Shown here one piece after another: positions 26,353-36,379 of a DNA stretch of 64,000 bases (the first letter of the stretch is position 1; each line of letters starts with the position of its first letter). The notes beneath the pieces are model-generated. The model saw only the letters and a program-made list of their open reading frames with translations. It was not told where the DNA came from and searched no databases. Source of the DNA: Rallus limicola (lineage: Eukaryota > Chordata > Aves > Gruiformes > Rallidae); assembly GCA_022605955.1 (NCBI GenBank), contig JAKCOZ010000012.1, positions 29,084,956 through 29,148,955 of the forward strand, given 5' to 3'. Both the position numbers and the translations under genes were made by a program.

Positions 26353-26751
26353 ATGCAATGGGGACCGGGTAATGAATCTGTATCATTGGAGAGAGTAGAA
26401 CGCAGAAGAACTGGCACGTAAGTGGGTGCGTCTGCAGCGGATTGGTCGTCCCCTGTGCACCCAGCGCTGAACTGTGACAACTAGCAACAAATGGAATTCC
26501 CCACCTGGTGTGCAGTCACTTCGACTGATGGCGGGCTGCAGCTGTGTGATGGAAGGTATGGCAGTCGCAGTCATTCGCACGCTTGCTGTCAAGCGTGTGG
26601 TTGTGCTCTCCCTTGCTCTCAAGCACGCTCTCTTTTCCACACTTTTCTCTTTCGGTCCCCCATTCTCTTGCCCGCTGCTAGTTGGCCCAATACAGCGACT
26701 GGAACCCTGACGCTGTTCTGAGTCTTAACTGTGTTCCTGAGGGTTGGCAAG

Positions 26752-28704
26752 CCCTGGTCCCACCAAAGCACCTAATTGGACATGCCTCAGGAGTTAAGCC
26801 CAGCCGCCCCCAGCCACCCAGAGCAATCTGAGGTGGGTTGGAACGCAAGGGGGTTTAACCTCTGCCAAATTAGTCTACCTGGTGGTGGATTGTGACAGCC
26901 ATCTGCCTCGGGATCGTAGGGCTTGCCGTGCGCCGTCTTGGACTGATGGCCCATTGCAGTTGCTGCAGCTTGGCTGGCTCTGATTTAGGTGGGTGTCAGC
27001 CGGTGTAGCCAAGGTGGTGGGCAGTTAGCATGGCTAACTGTGTGTGTGTGAAATGTTTTTTTTCCAAAGCTAAGAGCTGAGACGTGAGTAAACCTTCTAC
27101 AACAAACGCAGCCAGGGGATTTTCAGTTGATCTTCTGCTGGCCCAGTAGTTTCTTTGTCTCCTGGTGCTGGCTGCACTGAGAGTTGACTGTTGTGACTGC
27201 ACGCCTCTGCCCGCCATGGGATGGCAGCGGGGAGAGTTGCTTAAGTGCCCTGACCTTTCCGTGCCCCGCGCTAAACAGCACCATAAGCTCTGGAACTGTG
27301 CAGCGACGAGTTGGCATCCGGGGGACTTGCCTCGGCGTGGCCACCCCTATGTGACGGAGCTAAGGCGAACTATTGGTCAAGGTAAGAGAATGGAGGGTGG
27401 GGAATGGGGTTTGGCAGTTCCTTGTCCTGTGACTCTGGCTTTTGCTTTGGCAGGCTATGCGGGCAGCATCGGTGGGACACTGCGACCTGTGCGAGCGCAT
27501 CGAGAAGGTGAAGCCATCGTCTCTTTATCAGGCTAGTCATGCAGCTTGTGCGTTTGTGTTGGGTTTGTCTCACGTGGTGTGCCTGGGTGTTTTGGTGGTG
27601 GAAAGTGTAGCGTGCTGCCCTTAGTTTTGTTGCAAGGCAGGGGATTTTGGGAATCAGCTCTTGGAATTCATTCTAATACGCAGTGGGGACCGGGTAATGA
27701 ATCTGTATCATTGGAGAGAGTAGAACGCAGAAGAACTGGCACGTAAGTGGGTGCGTCTGCAGCGGATCGGTCGTCCCCTGTGCACCCAGCTCTGAACTGT
27801 GACAACTAGCAACAAATGGAATTCCCCACCTGGTGTGCAGTCACTTCGACTGATGGCGGGCTGCAGCTGAGTGCTGGTAGGTATGGCAGTCGCGGTCATT
27901 CGCACGCTTGCTGTCAAGCGTGTGGTTGCGCTCTCCCTTGCTCTCAAGCACGCTCTCTTTTCCACAGTTTTCTCTTTCGGTCCCCCATTCTCTTGCCTGC
28001 TGCTTGTAGGCCCAATACAGCGACTGGAACCCTGACGCTGTTCTGAGTCTTAACTGTGTTCCTGATGGTTGGCAAGCCCTGGTCCCACCAAAGCACCTAA
28101 TTGGACATGCCTCAGGAGTTAAGCCCAGCCGCCCCCAGCCACCCAGAGCAATCTGAGGTGGGTTGGAACGCAAGGGGGTTTAACCTCTGCCAAATTAGTC
28201 TACCTGGTGGTGGATTGTGACAGCCATCTGCCTCGGGATCGTAGGGCTTGCCGTGCGCCGTCTTGGACTGATGGCCCATTGCAGTTGCTGCAGCTCTCCG
28301 TGCCCCGCGCTAAACAGCAACATAAGCTCTGGAACTGTGCAGCGACGAGATGGCATCCGGGGGACTTGCCTCGGCGTGGCCACCCCTATGTGACGGAGCT
28401 AAGGCGAACTATTGGTCAAGGTAGGAGAATGGAGGGTGGCGAATGGGTTTTGGCAGTTCCTTGTCCTGTGACTTTGGCTTTTGCTTTGGCAGGCTATGCG
28501 GGCAGCATCGGTGGGACACTGCGAACTGTGCGAGCGCATCGAGAAGGTGAAGCCATCGTCTCTGTATCAGGCTTGTGCGTTTGTGTTGGGTTTGTCTCAC
28601 GTGGTGTGCCTGGGTGTTTTGGTGGAGGAAAGTGTAGCGTGCTGTCCTTAGTTTTGTTGAAAGGCAGGGGATTTTGGGAATCAGCTCTTGGAATTCATTC
28701 TAAT
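26752..28704 (+). repeat. Higher-order repeat, copy 2
   Basis: Partner of 24400-26352. Identity stops near 28704, where this copy switches to the AATACGCAG and ~31-bp insertion variants typical of the long units. That abrupt switch inside a unit indicates a crossover or conversion breakpoint. Confidence 0.75.
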
Positions 28705-31700
28705 ACGCAGTGGGGACCGGGTTATGAATTTCTATAGGTGTGTGAGGTAACCACATGAATTTGTATCATTGGAGAGAGTAGAACGCAGAAGAACTGGCAC
28801 GTAAGTGGGTGCGTCTGCAGCGGATCGGTCGTCCCTTGTGCACCCAGCGCTGAACCGAGACAATGAGCAACAAATGGAATTCCCCACCTGATGTGCAGTC
28901 GCTTCGGACTGATGGCAGGCTGCAGCTGTGTGCTGGTAGGTATGGCAGTCGCAGTCATTCGCACGCTTGCTGTCAAGAGTGTGGTTGCGCTCTCCCTTGC
29001 TCTCAAGCACGCTCTCTTTTCCACACTTTTCTCTTTCGGTCCCCCATTCTCTTGCCCGCTGCTTGTAGGCCCAATACAGTGACTGGAACCCTGACGCTGT
29101 TCTGAGTCTTAACTGTGTTCCTGAGGGTTGGCAAGCCCTGGTCCCACCAAAGCACCTAATTGGACATGCCTCAGGAGTTAAGCCCAGCCGCCCCCAGCCA
29201 CCCAGAGCAATCTGAGGTGGGTTGGAACGCAAGGGGGTTTAACCTTTGCCAAATTAGTCTACCTGGTGGTTGATTGTGACAGCCATCTGCCTCGGGATCG
29301 TAGGGCTTGCCGTGCGCCGTCTTGGACTGATGGCCCATTGCAGTTGCTGCAGCTCTCCGTGCCCCGCGCTAAACAGCAACATAAGCTCTGGAACTGTGCA
29401 GCGACCAGTTGGACTCCGGGGGACTTGCCTCGGCGTGGCCACCCCTATGTGACGGACCTAAGGCGAACTATTGGTCAAGGTAAGAGAATGGAGGGTGGGG
29501 AATGGGTTTTGGCAGTTCCTTGTCCTGTGACTTTGGCTTTTGCTTTGGCAGGCTATGCGGGCAGCATCGGTGGGACACTGCGACCTGTGCGAGCGCATCG
29601 AGAAGGTGAAGCCATCGTCTCTGTATCAGGCTAGTCATGCAGCTTGTGCGTTTGTGTTGGGTTTGTCTCACGTGGTGTGCCTGGGTGTTTTGGTGGTGGA
29701 AAGTGTAGCGTGCTGTCCTTAGTTTTGTTGAAAGGCAGGGGATTTTGGGAATCAGCTCTTGGAATTCATTCTAATACGCAGTGGGGACCCGGTAATGAAT
29801 CTGTATCATTGGAGAGAGTAGAACGCAGAAGAACTGGCACGTAAGTGGGTGCATCTGCAGCGGATCGGTCGTCCCCTGTGCACCCAGCGCTGAACCGTAA
29901 AAATGAGCAACAAATGGAATTCCCCACCTGATGTGCAGTCGCTTCGGACTGATCCGGGCTGCAGCTGTGTACAGGTAGGTATGGCAGTTGCAGTCATTCG
30001 CACGCTTGCTGTCAAGCGTGTGGTTGCGGCCTCCTTTGCTCTCAAGCACGCTCTCTTTTCCACACTTTTCTCTTTCGGTCCCCCATTCTCTTGCCTGCTG
30101 CTTGTAGGCCCAATACAGCGACTGGAACCCTGACGCTGTTCTGAGTCTTAACTGTGTTCCTGAGGGTTGGCAAGCCCTGGTCCCACCAAAGCACCTAATT
30201 GGACATGCCTCAGGAGTTAAGCCCAGCCGCCCCCAGCCACCCAGAGCAATCTGAGGTGGGTTGGAACGCAAGGGGGTTTAACCTCTGCCAAATTAGTCTA
30301 CCTGGTGGTGGATTGTGACAGCCATCTGCCTCGGGATCGTAGGGCTTGCCGTGCGCCGTCTTGGACTGATGGCCCATTGCAGTTGCTGCAGCTTGGCTGG
30401 CTCTGATTTAGGTGGGTGTCAGCCGGTGTAGCCAGGGTGCTGGGCAGTTAGCATGGCTAACTGTGTGTGTGTGTGAAATGTTTTTATTCCAAACCTAAGA
30501 GCTGAGACTTGAGTAAACCTTCTACAACAAACGCAGCCAGGGGATTTTCAGTTGATCTTCTGCTGGCCCAGTAGTTTCTTTGTCTCCTGGTGCTGGCTGC
30601 ACTGAGAGTTGACTGTTGTGACTGCACGCCTCTGCCCGCCATGGGATGGCAGCGGGGAGAGTTGCTTAAGTGCCCTGACCTTTCCGTGCCCCGCGCTAAA
30701 AAGCAGCATAAGCTCTGGAACTGTGCAGCGACCAGATGGCATCCGGGGGACTTGCCTCGGCGTGGCCACCCTTATGTGACGGAGCTAAGGGGAACTATTG
30801 GTCAAGGTAAAGAGAATGGAGAGTGGGGAATGGGTTTTGGCAGTTCCTTGTCCTGTGACTCTGGCTTTTGCTTTGGCAGGCTATGCGGGCAGCATCGGTG
30901 GGACACTGCGACCTGTGCGAGCGCATCGAGAAGGTGAAGCCATCGTGTCTGTATCAGGCTAGTCATGCAGCTTGTGCGTTTGTGTTTGGCTTGTCTCACG
31001 TGGTGTGCCTGGGTGTTTTGGTGGTGGAAAGTGTAGCGTGCTGTCCTTAGTTTTGTTGCAAGGCAGGGTATTTTGGAAATCAGCTCTTGGAATTCATTCT
31101 AATACGCAGTGGGGACCGGGTTATGAATCTGTATCATTGGAGAGAGTAGAACGCAGAAGAACTGGCACGTAAGTGGGTGCGTCTGCAGCGGATCGGTCAT
31201 CCCCTGTGCAGCCAGCGCTGAACTGTGACAACTAGCAACAAATGGAATTCCCCACCTGATGTGCAGTCACTTCGGACTGACGGCGGGCTGCAGCTGTGTG
31301 ATGGAAGGTATGGCAGTCGCAGTCATTCGCACGCTTGCTGTCAAGCGTGTGGTTGCGCTCTCCCTTGCTCTCAAGCACGCTCTCTTTTCCACACTTTTCT
31401 CTTTCTGTCCCCCATTCTCTTGCCCGCTGCTAGTTGCCCCAATACAGCGACTGGAACCCTGACGCTGTTCTGAGTCTTAACTGTGTTCCTGAGGGTTGGC
31501 AAGCCCTGGTCCCACCAAAGCACCTAATTGGACATGCCTCAGGAGTTAAGCCCAGCCGCCCCCAGCCACCCAGAGCAATCTGAGGTGGGTTGGAACGCAA
31601 GGGGGTTTAACCTTTGCCAAATTAGTCTACCTGGTGGTGGATTGTGACAGCCATCTGCCTCGGGATCGTAGGGCTTGCCGTGCGCCGTCTTGGACTGATG

Positions 31701-33170
31701 GCCCATTGCAGTTGCTGCAGCTTGGCTGGCTCTGATTTAGGTGGGTGTCAGCCGGTGTAGCCAGGGTGGTGGGCAGTTAGCATGGCTAACTGTGTGTGTG
31801 TGAAATGTTTTTTTTCCAAAGCTAAGAGCTGAGACGTGAGTAAACCTTGTACAAGAAACGCAGCCAGGGGATTTTCAGTTGATCTTCTGCTGGCCCAGTA
31901 GTTTCTTTGTCTCCTGCTGCTGGCTGCACTGAGAGTTGACTGTTGTGACTGCACGCCTCTGCCAGCCATGGGATGGCAGCAGGGAGAGTTGCTTAAGTGT
32001 CCTGACCACTCCGTGCCCCGTGCTAAACAGCAGCATAAGCTCTGGAACTGTGCAGCGACGAGATGGCATCCGGGGGACTTGCCTCGGCGTGGCCACCCTT
32101 ATGTGACGGAGCTAAGGCGAACTATTGGTCAAGGTAGGAGAATGGAGGGTGGGGAATGGGTTTTGGCAGTTCCTTGTCCTGTGACTTTGGCTTTTGCTTT
32201 GGAAGGCTATGCGGGCAGCATCGGTGGGACACTGCGACCTGTGCGAGCACATCGAGAAAATGAAGCCATCGTCTCTGTATCAGGCTAGTCATGCAACTGG
32301 TGCGTTTGTGTTGGGTTTGTCTCACGTGGTGTGCCTGGGTGTTTTGGTGGTGGAAAGTGTAGCGTGCTGTCCTTAGTTTTGTTGAAAGGCAGGGGATTTT
32401 GGGAATCAGCTCTTGGAATTCATTCTAATACGCAGTGGGGACCTGGTTATGAATCTGTATAGGTGTGTGAGGTAACCTCATGCATCTGTATCATTGGAGC
32501 GAGTAGAACGCAGAAGAACTGGCACGTAAGTGGGTGCGTCTGCAGCGGATCGGTCGTCCCTTGTGCACCAGGCGCTGAACTGTGACAATGAGCAACAAAT
32601 GGAATTCCCCACCTGATGTGCAGTCGCTTCGGACTGATGGCAGGCTGCAGCTGTGTGCTGGTAGGTATGGCAGTCGCGGTCATTCGCACGCTTGCTGTCA
32701 AGCGTGTCGTTGCGCTCTTCCTTGCTCTCAAGCAGGCTCTCTTTGCCACACTTTTCTCTTTCGGTCCCCCATTCTCTTGCCCGCTGCTTGTAGGCCCAAT
32801 ACAGCGACTGGAACCCTGACGCTGTTCTGAGTCTTAACTGTGTTCCTGAGGGTTGGCAAGCCCTGGTCCCACCAAAGCACCTAATTGGACATGCCTCAGG
32901 AGTTAAGCCCAGCCGCCCCCAGCCACCCAGAGCAATCTGAGGTGGGTTGGAACGCAAGGGGGTTTAACCTCTGCCAAATTAGTCTACCTGGTGGTGGATT
33001 GTGACAGCTGTCTGCCTCGGGATCGTAGGGCTTGCCGTGCGCCCTCTTGGACTGATGGCCCATTGCAGTTTTGGCAGCTTGGCTGGCTCTGATTTAGGCG
33101 TGTGTCAGCAGGTGTGGCCAGGGTGTTGGGCAGTGAGCATGGCTAACTGTGTGTGTGTGTGTGTGAAATT

Positions 33171-33218
33171 GTTGTGGAAGGTTTACTCAAGTCTCAGGTC
33201 TTAGGTTTGGAATAAAGA
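33171..33218 (-). other. 48-bp micro-inversion relative to canonical units
   Basis: Canonical units read, on +, TTTTTATTCCAAACC and then GAGACTTGAGTAAACC up to CTACAAC. Here the same 48 bp stand reversed and complemented (GTTGTGGAAGG up to TTGGAATAAAGA) with 45 of 48 bases matching, while both flanks (GTGTGAAAT on the left, AAACGCAGCC on the right) stay in normal orientation. The canonical segment is bounded by GTTT and AAAC, a short inverted repeat. Confidence 0.93.
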
Positions 33219-33469
33219 AAACGCAGCCAGGGGATTTTCAGTTGATCTTCTGCTGGCCCAGGAGTTTCTTTGTCTCCTGGTGCTGGCTGCACTGAGATTT
33301 GACTGTTGTGACTGCACGCCTCTGCCCGCCATGGGATGGCAGCGGGGAGACCTGCTTATGTGCCCTGACCTCTCCGTGCCCTGCGCTAAACAGCAGCATC
33401 AGCTCTGGAACTGTGCAGCGACGAGATGGCATCGGGGGGACTTGCCTTAGAATCTGTGTGGCTTTCCAG

Positions 33470-33935
33470 CTGGGCCGCCGTCCAGGCCTTCTTATCCAGG
33501 GACAGAAGCGTGCAGTGGAGCTCCACATGAAGGTATGTTTGCAGGTGGATTTGGCCGCACGAGGAGGTTGGCGGCTCTGAGTTCTTCAAGATTTCCCTGT
33601 GTCTCTTTGACAGTGCAAAGCAAGGAGGAGAGTGGGCAATTTTCCAGTGAGGGTGATGCTCGGCAGGTGAGCTGTTCTGAGGTGTCCGGTGTGTCACTGC
33701 AGAATCAATTACTGGCCTACCTTTTTCGGCTGTCTAGGCAAGGCTCGAGCCTCAGCGAGACCACCCCTATGTGACGGAGCTAAGGTGCACAATTGGTCAA
33801 GGTAAGAGAATGGAGGGTGGGGAATGGGTTTTGGCAGTTCCTTGGTCTGTGACTTTGGGTTTTTCTTTGGCAGGCTACGTGGGCAGCCTTGGTGGGACAC
33901 TGCGACCTGTGAATATGTATCATTGGAGAGAGTAG
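33470..33935 (+). CDS. Hypothetical spliced frame through the relic exons
   Basis: Joining 33470-33532, 33614-33666, 33738-33801 and 33874 onward at their GT-AG sites gives one frame with no stop until TAG at 33933. Recognisable pieces are VQSKEESGQF (second exon), ARLEPQRDHPYVTEL (third) and GYVGSLGGTLRPV (fourth). The third and fourth are in the same frame as the HPYVTEL/YAGSIGGTLRPV frame of the 1.3-kb units. No start codon was identified upstream and no family was recognised. The conserved phase across copies hints at coding ancestry, but this unit is decayed, so it may be a pseudogene. Confidence 0.25.
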
Positions 33936-34242
33936 AACTGGCACCTAAGTGGGTGCCTCTGCAGCGGATCAGTCCTCCCCTGTGCACCCAGCACTGAACC
34001 GTGACAACTAGCAACAAATGGAATTACCCACCTTATGTGATTTGATTTATATATAATGTACACTGGAGATGCTTTGTGGTTGTAGTTTTAATTTTGTACT
34101 ATATTTTTCTTGTTAAGTCTAGGTACATTTTTTAAAAACTTTTTTGTCATTCCAGAGCTCTTGTTGTTTTTCAGTTTAATGGAAAGATATCAGTCTGTCA
34201 TGTTTAGGTTATAGAGTCATATGGGCAGTTCAAGGAAAATTA

Positions 34243-34269
34243 TCTTATGCATCTACCAAAAGAAGTGAT
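34243..34269 (-). other. Micro-inversion A (partner 45373-45398)
   Basis: 27 bp here match 45373-45398 only after reverse-complementing (about 22 of 26 aligned bases), while ATTATC on the left and TATGTTRATATG on the right align directly. The segment sits between ATC and GAT, a short inverted repeat. Confidence 0.75.
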
Positions 34270-34424
34270 GGTATGTTGATATGCCTGTGCGTTTTAGCAG
34301 CATTGGATATGACATTTGAGTGTTTAGAAGCCCTGTAAATTGTCTGTTTGAAGAGAGAATGTTCATAAAATTGTAGTGTTATTAGTTGTAAAATTTAGAC
34401 ATAATACCGTATTTTTTGGACTTT

Positions 34425-34465
34425 GACTACTACAAATAAATCACCAAAGCTGCACAAAAAATTGA
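34425..34465 (-). other. Micro-inversion B (partner 45560-45600)
   Basis: 41 bp from GACTACTAC to AAATTGA equal the reverse complement of 45560-45600 with 40 of 41 bases matching. Flanks ACCGTATTTTTTGG (left) and AGAGTTAGACTG (right) are in the same orientation in both copies. Confidence 0.95.
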
Positions 34466-34505
34466 ACCTGAACAGAGTTAGACTGTTGTTGTCTTTTCTT
34501 TTGTA

Positions 34506-34546
34506 TATTGGTCTTTCTCTGTTCCTGTCCTATGTCTGAGACACAC
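34506..34546 (-). other. Micro-inversion C (partner 45628-45668)
   Basis: 41 bp from TATTGGTCTT to GAGACACAC match the reverse complement of 45628-45668 at 35 of 41 positions. The following AGATGATAGTGTTTC is direct in both copies. Confidence 0.88.
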
Positions 34547-34741
34547 ACAGAGAAAGATGATAGTGTTTCTTTCTGCTGTTGTGTTTGGCTGTCTCTCTGA
34601 CTCTCCTGTTTGTGTCTCTTTCTTTCTTTTGTCTTGTTACCTAGCAGCCATTTACTCTTCTCCCCATCTGTCTCACTCCCTGGTCTTTGTCTGTGTCTTT
34701 GTCTCACTGCTGTTTGTTTTTCCATCTTTTTCTAGCCCACT

Positions 34742-34766
34742 CCCCCCCCCCCCCCCCCCCCCCCCC
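34742..34766. repeat. Homopolymer run of 25 C
   Basis: An uninterrupted C run in a pyrimidine-rich stretch. The paralogous site at 45851-45863 has 13 C. Such runs are prone to slippage and sequencing error, so the exact length is uncertain. Confidence 0.9.
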
Positions 34767-34804
34767 GGTTTTGTTATGCAATCTCTGACCTCCTGTCTCT
34801 GTCT

Positions 34805-34840
34805 TTACTGTAGTCCCCTCTCTGTCTCCCCCTACTTAAA
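34805..34840 (-). other. Micro-inversion D (partner 45903-45937)
   Basis: 36 bp from TTACTGTAGTCCCC to CCTACTTAAA match 45903-45937 after reverse-complementing with few mismatches and a one-base gap. CTCTGACCTCC (left) and CCTTGTCTGTCTG (right) are direct. TTTA and TAAA bound the segment. The more diverged third copy at 42260-42620 is pyrimidine-rich on + at this point, as here, which suggests that the 45-kb copy is the inverted one. Confidence 0.9.
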
Positions 34841-35174
34841 CCTTGTCTGTCTGTTTATAAGTCTCACCCCCACATTCATCCATAATTGTTTGGTTCCCCC
34901 GTGTTCATTCTTTGTCTATCTCTCTGGTCTGTCTTACCTGCCCCTCCTTGTTTGTTCCTGTCTAGTTTGCCTCCTGGATTTCTCTTCCTGCCCTCTCTTA
35001 GTTTTGTTAGAAATGCCAAAGGTTCTATGAAAGGACTCAAGGTAGATATGTTAGTGAAGCAGTAATTTAGTTTATGTGCTTGCATGAGCAGGTGGCCTCA
35101 TCAAGTAGGCCTGATTTCGGTCAGAGTTTGTGGCAATTTTAACCTAATGATTTCAGACTGATATAAGGTATATC

Positions 35175-35223
35175 TCATACAGCCATACATATTTGTAACC
35201 TGTCCTGCTTTGTATTAAAATGA
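35175..35223 (-). other. Micro-inversion E (partner 46257-46305)
   Basis: 49 bp from TCATACAGCC to TTAAAATGA match the reverse complement of 46257-46305 at 45 of 49 positions. AAGGTATATC (left) and GTCCCAGGAAGTG (right) are direct in both. The ends TCA and TGA form an inverted repeat. Confidence 0.95.
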
Positions 35224-35628
35224 GTCCCAGGAAGTGATTTCCATAAACTCCTCCCAATTGCGTCTGCACAGTGTCTCATGGTCCTGGTTCTCAGGGGGTC
35301 TCAGTCATGAAAGTTTGAAGTCTTCCTCAGGTTGAACTTTTCCCCTCCTTCCCCTGGAACATGTAATTGTTGCAGGTGGGCACAGTTATCCTTGGGATGT
35401 TTCCTTCTTATCAGTCCTGAATCAGCTTCAAATTATTCCAGCGCATTAATCAGTCAGAACTAACTACCCTAGAAGCACTAGAGTTGTTCAAGTGAGAGAT
35501 TTTTGATGTGAGGTCACCTCTGACATAACTACTCTGGCACTTAAAAGCCTCCCATAGTAAGCCCCCCTTAAACAGGCATCTTGCTATCAAGCACCCTTTT
35601 ACTATACATTAATCCTAACCTTATTGTG

Positions 35629-35666
35629 TTAGACAAAGAATCATAGAAAAAGGTTGAAGACTTTAC
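35629..35666 (-). other. Micro-inversion F (partner 46724-46761)
   Basis: 38 bp from TTAGACAAAG to AGACTTTAC match 46724-46761 reversed at 36 of 38 positions. GTTAG and CTAAC flank the segment. The adjacent ~20 bp (35607-35628) also look inverted relative to 46703-46723, but less clearly. Confidence 0.92.
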
Positions 35667-35689
35667 TAACTTTTCAAAATAACTGTAAA

Positions 35690-35730
35690 TTTTATCTATA
35701 TCTGCTAACAGAACTGTGTACTTGAGAGAG
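35690..35730 (-). other. Micro-inversion G (partner about 46780-46820)
   Basis: The core 35707-35729 (AACAGAACTG to TTGAGAGA) is a 23-of-23 match to 46780-46802 in reverse complement. The similarity extends leftwards to about 35690 with more mismatches. Confidence 0.88.
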
Positions 35731-36379
35731 AAACTTTGTGATACCACAACAAAAATTCTTTAATAGTATTCCCTCTTATCTTATGTACTCTCTGTTGTAT
35801 CCTAAATTCTCTAAAAGGATTTCTAATAAGGCAGCCTTTTTCCTCTACAAAATACAACAAGGCTTTTCTGTTTCAAAAAGCAACATTTCCCAGCATTTTC
35901 TACAGTTTTTGTCCTCGTCTTAGTGTTCCACTCTCTCTCCCTCTACTTTCTCTTTTCCTGCCCTCTCACCTTTGCTGGGGCCTGTGTTGTCCTGTCATTA
36001 GCACCCGCCACTGTGGTCCCCTTGCCCCTTCATCGTCACTTGCCTCTGTAATGTCCCCCCACTTTGTCCCTCCCCCTCTTTGTTCCCCTGTTTTTGCCCC
36101 TTCACTGTGTTATCACCTCTTTTCAGTTGCCTCATTATCTCCTCCCCCTGCTGTGGTCCTTGTACTTCCTTCTTTGTGTCCCCTTGATTCCCTCTCTCTC
36201 TGTAGTCCACTTTCCTTTCTTGGTCTGCTCTGCACCTGTGGTGTGTGTCCTCTTCATGGTCTCTGCTGTTTCTGGTGCCGTTCCCACCTTCACCATGTTC
36301 TCTTCTTCATTCCCCTGCTGCTCTTGATTTCTCCTGCTTTGTGTCTTTGCTTTGGCAATAACGTCCTTCTACCCCTTTC

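Larger units (their letters stand above)
1..33150 (+). repeat. Tandem array 1 of ~1.3-kb exon-bearing units (26 copies)
   Basis: A head-to-tail array with no interruption; it begins inside a unit, so it extends left of the window. I anchored units on the splice-acceptor-like site before GCTATGCGGGCAGCATC. Anchors fall at 849, 2206, 3532, 4860, 6189, 7546, 8585, 9898, 10937, 12250, 13609, 14937, 15977, 17017, 18374, 19734, 21094, 22451, 23776, 25102, 26141, 27454, 28493, 29552, 30880 and 32206. Spacings form classes: about 1357-1360 (with a ~31-bp insertion holding GAGGTAACC), 1325-1329 (basic), 1313 (13 bp shorter) and 1039-1059 (lacking ~288 bp). Copies are very similar but share different combinations of variants, so the array is a mosaic shaped by unequal exchange and conversion. 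Each unit keeps plausible exons, donors and acceptors on the + strand. I know no named satellite with this sequence. Confidence 0.95.
33001..34036 (+). repeat. Degenerate terminal unit of array 1 that retains extra exons
   Basis: The last unit follows the canonical order, then diverges. Where canonical units read CTTGCCTCGGCGTGG|CCACCCC, this copy holds about 330 extra bp (roughly 33450-33770). They contain three exon-like modules matching the 1836-bp units in order and length: 33470-33532 (63 nt), 33614-33666 (53 nt) and the first part of 33738-33801 (64 nt). Introns between them are 81 and 71 nt, followed by the familiar 72-nt intron 33802-33873. Exon b is then truncated (GCGACCTGTG joined to AATATGTATC). 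The simplest view is that this unit keeps the older structure, and that canonical units arose by deleting these exons before amplification. The end joins the A/T-rich spacer at about 34036. Confidence 0.75.

Noticed and set aside
1..33150. Many mid-size minus-strand frames per unit (for example 166 codons at 1100-1600)
   Set aside because: They run antisense to consistent plus-strand splice signals and vary in length between near-identical units, so they are shadows.
35636..35660. Possible 3' end of a CR1 retrotransposon (AGAATCATAGAA)
   Set aside because: The word fits the well-known CR1 tail, but only about 12-25 bp match and no body is visible. It lies inside micro-inversion F.
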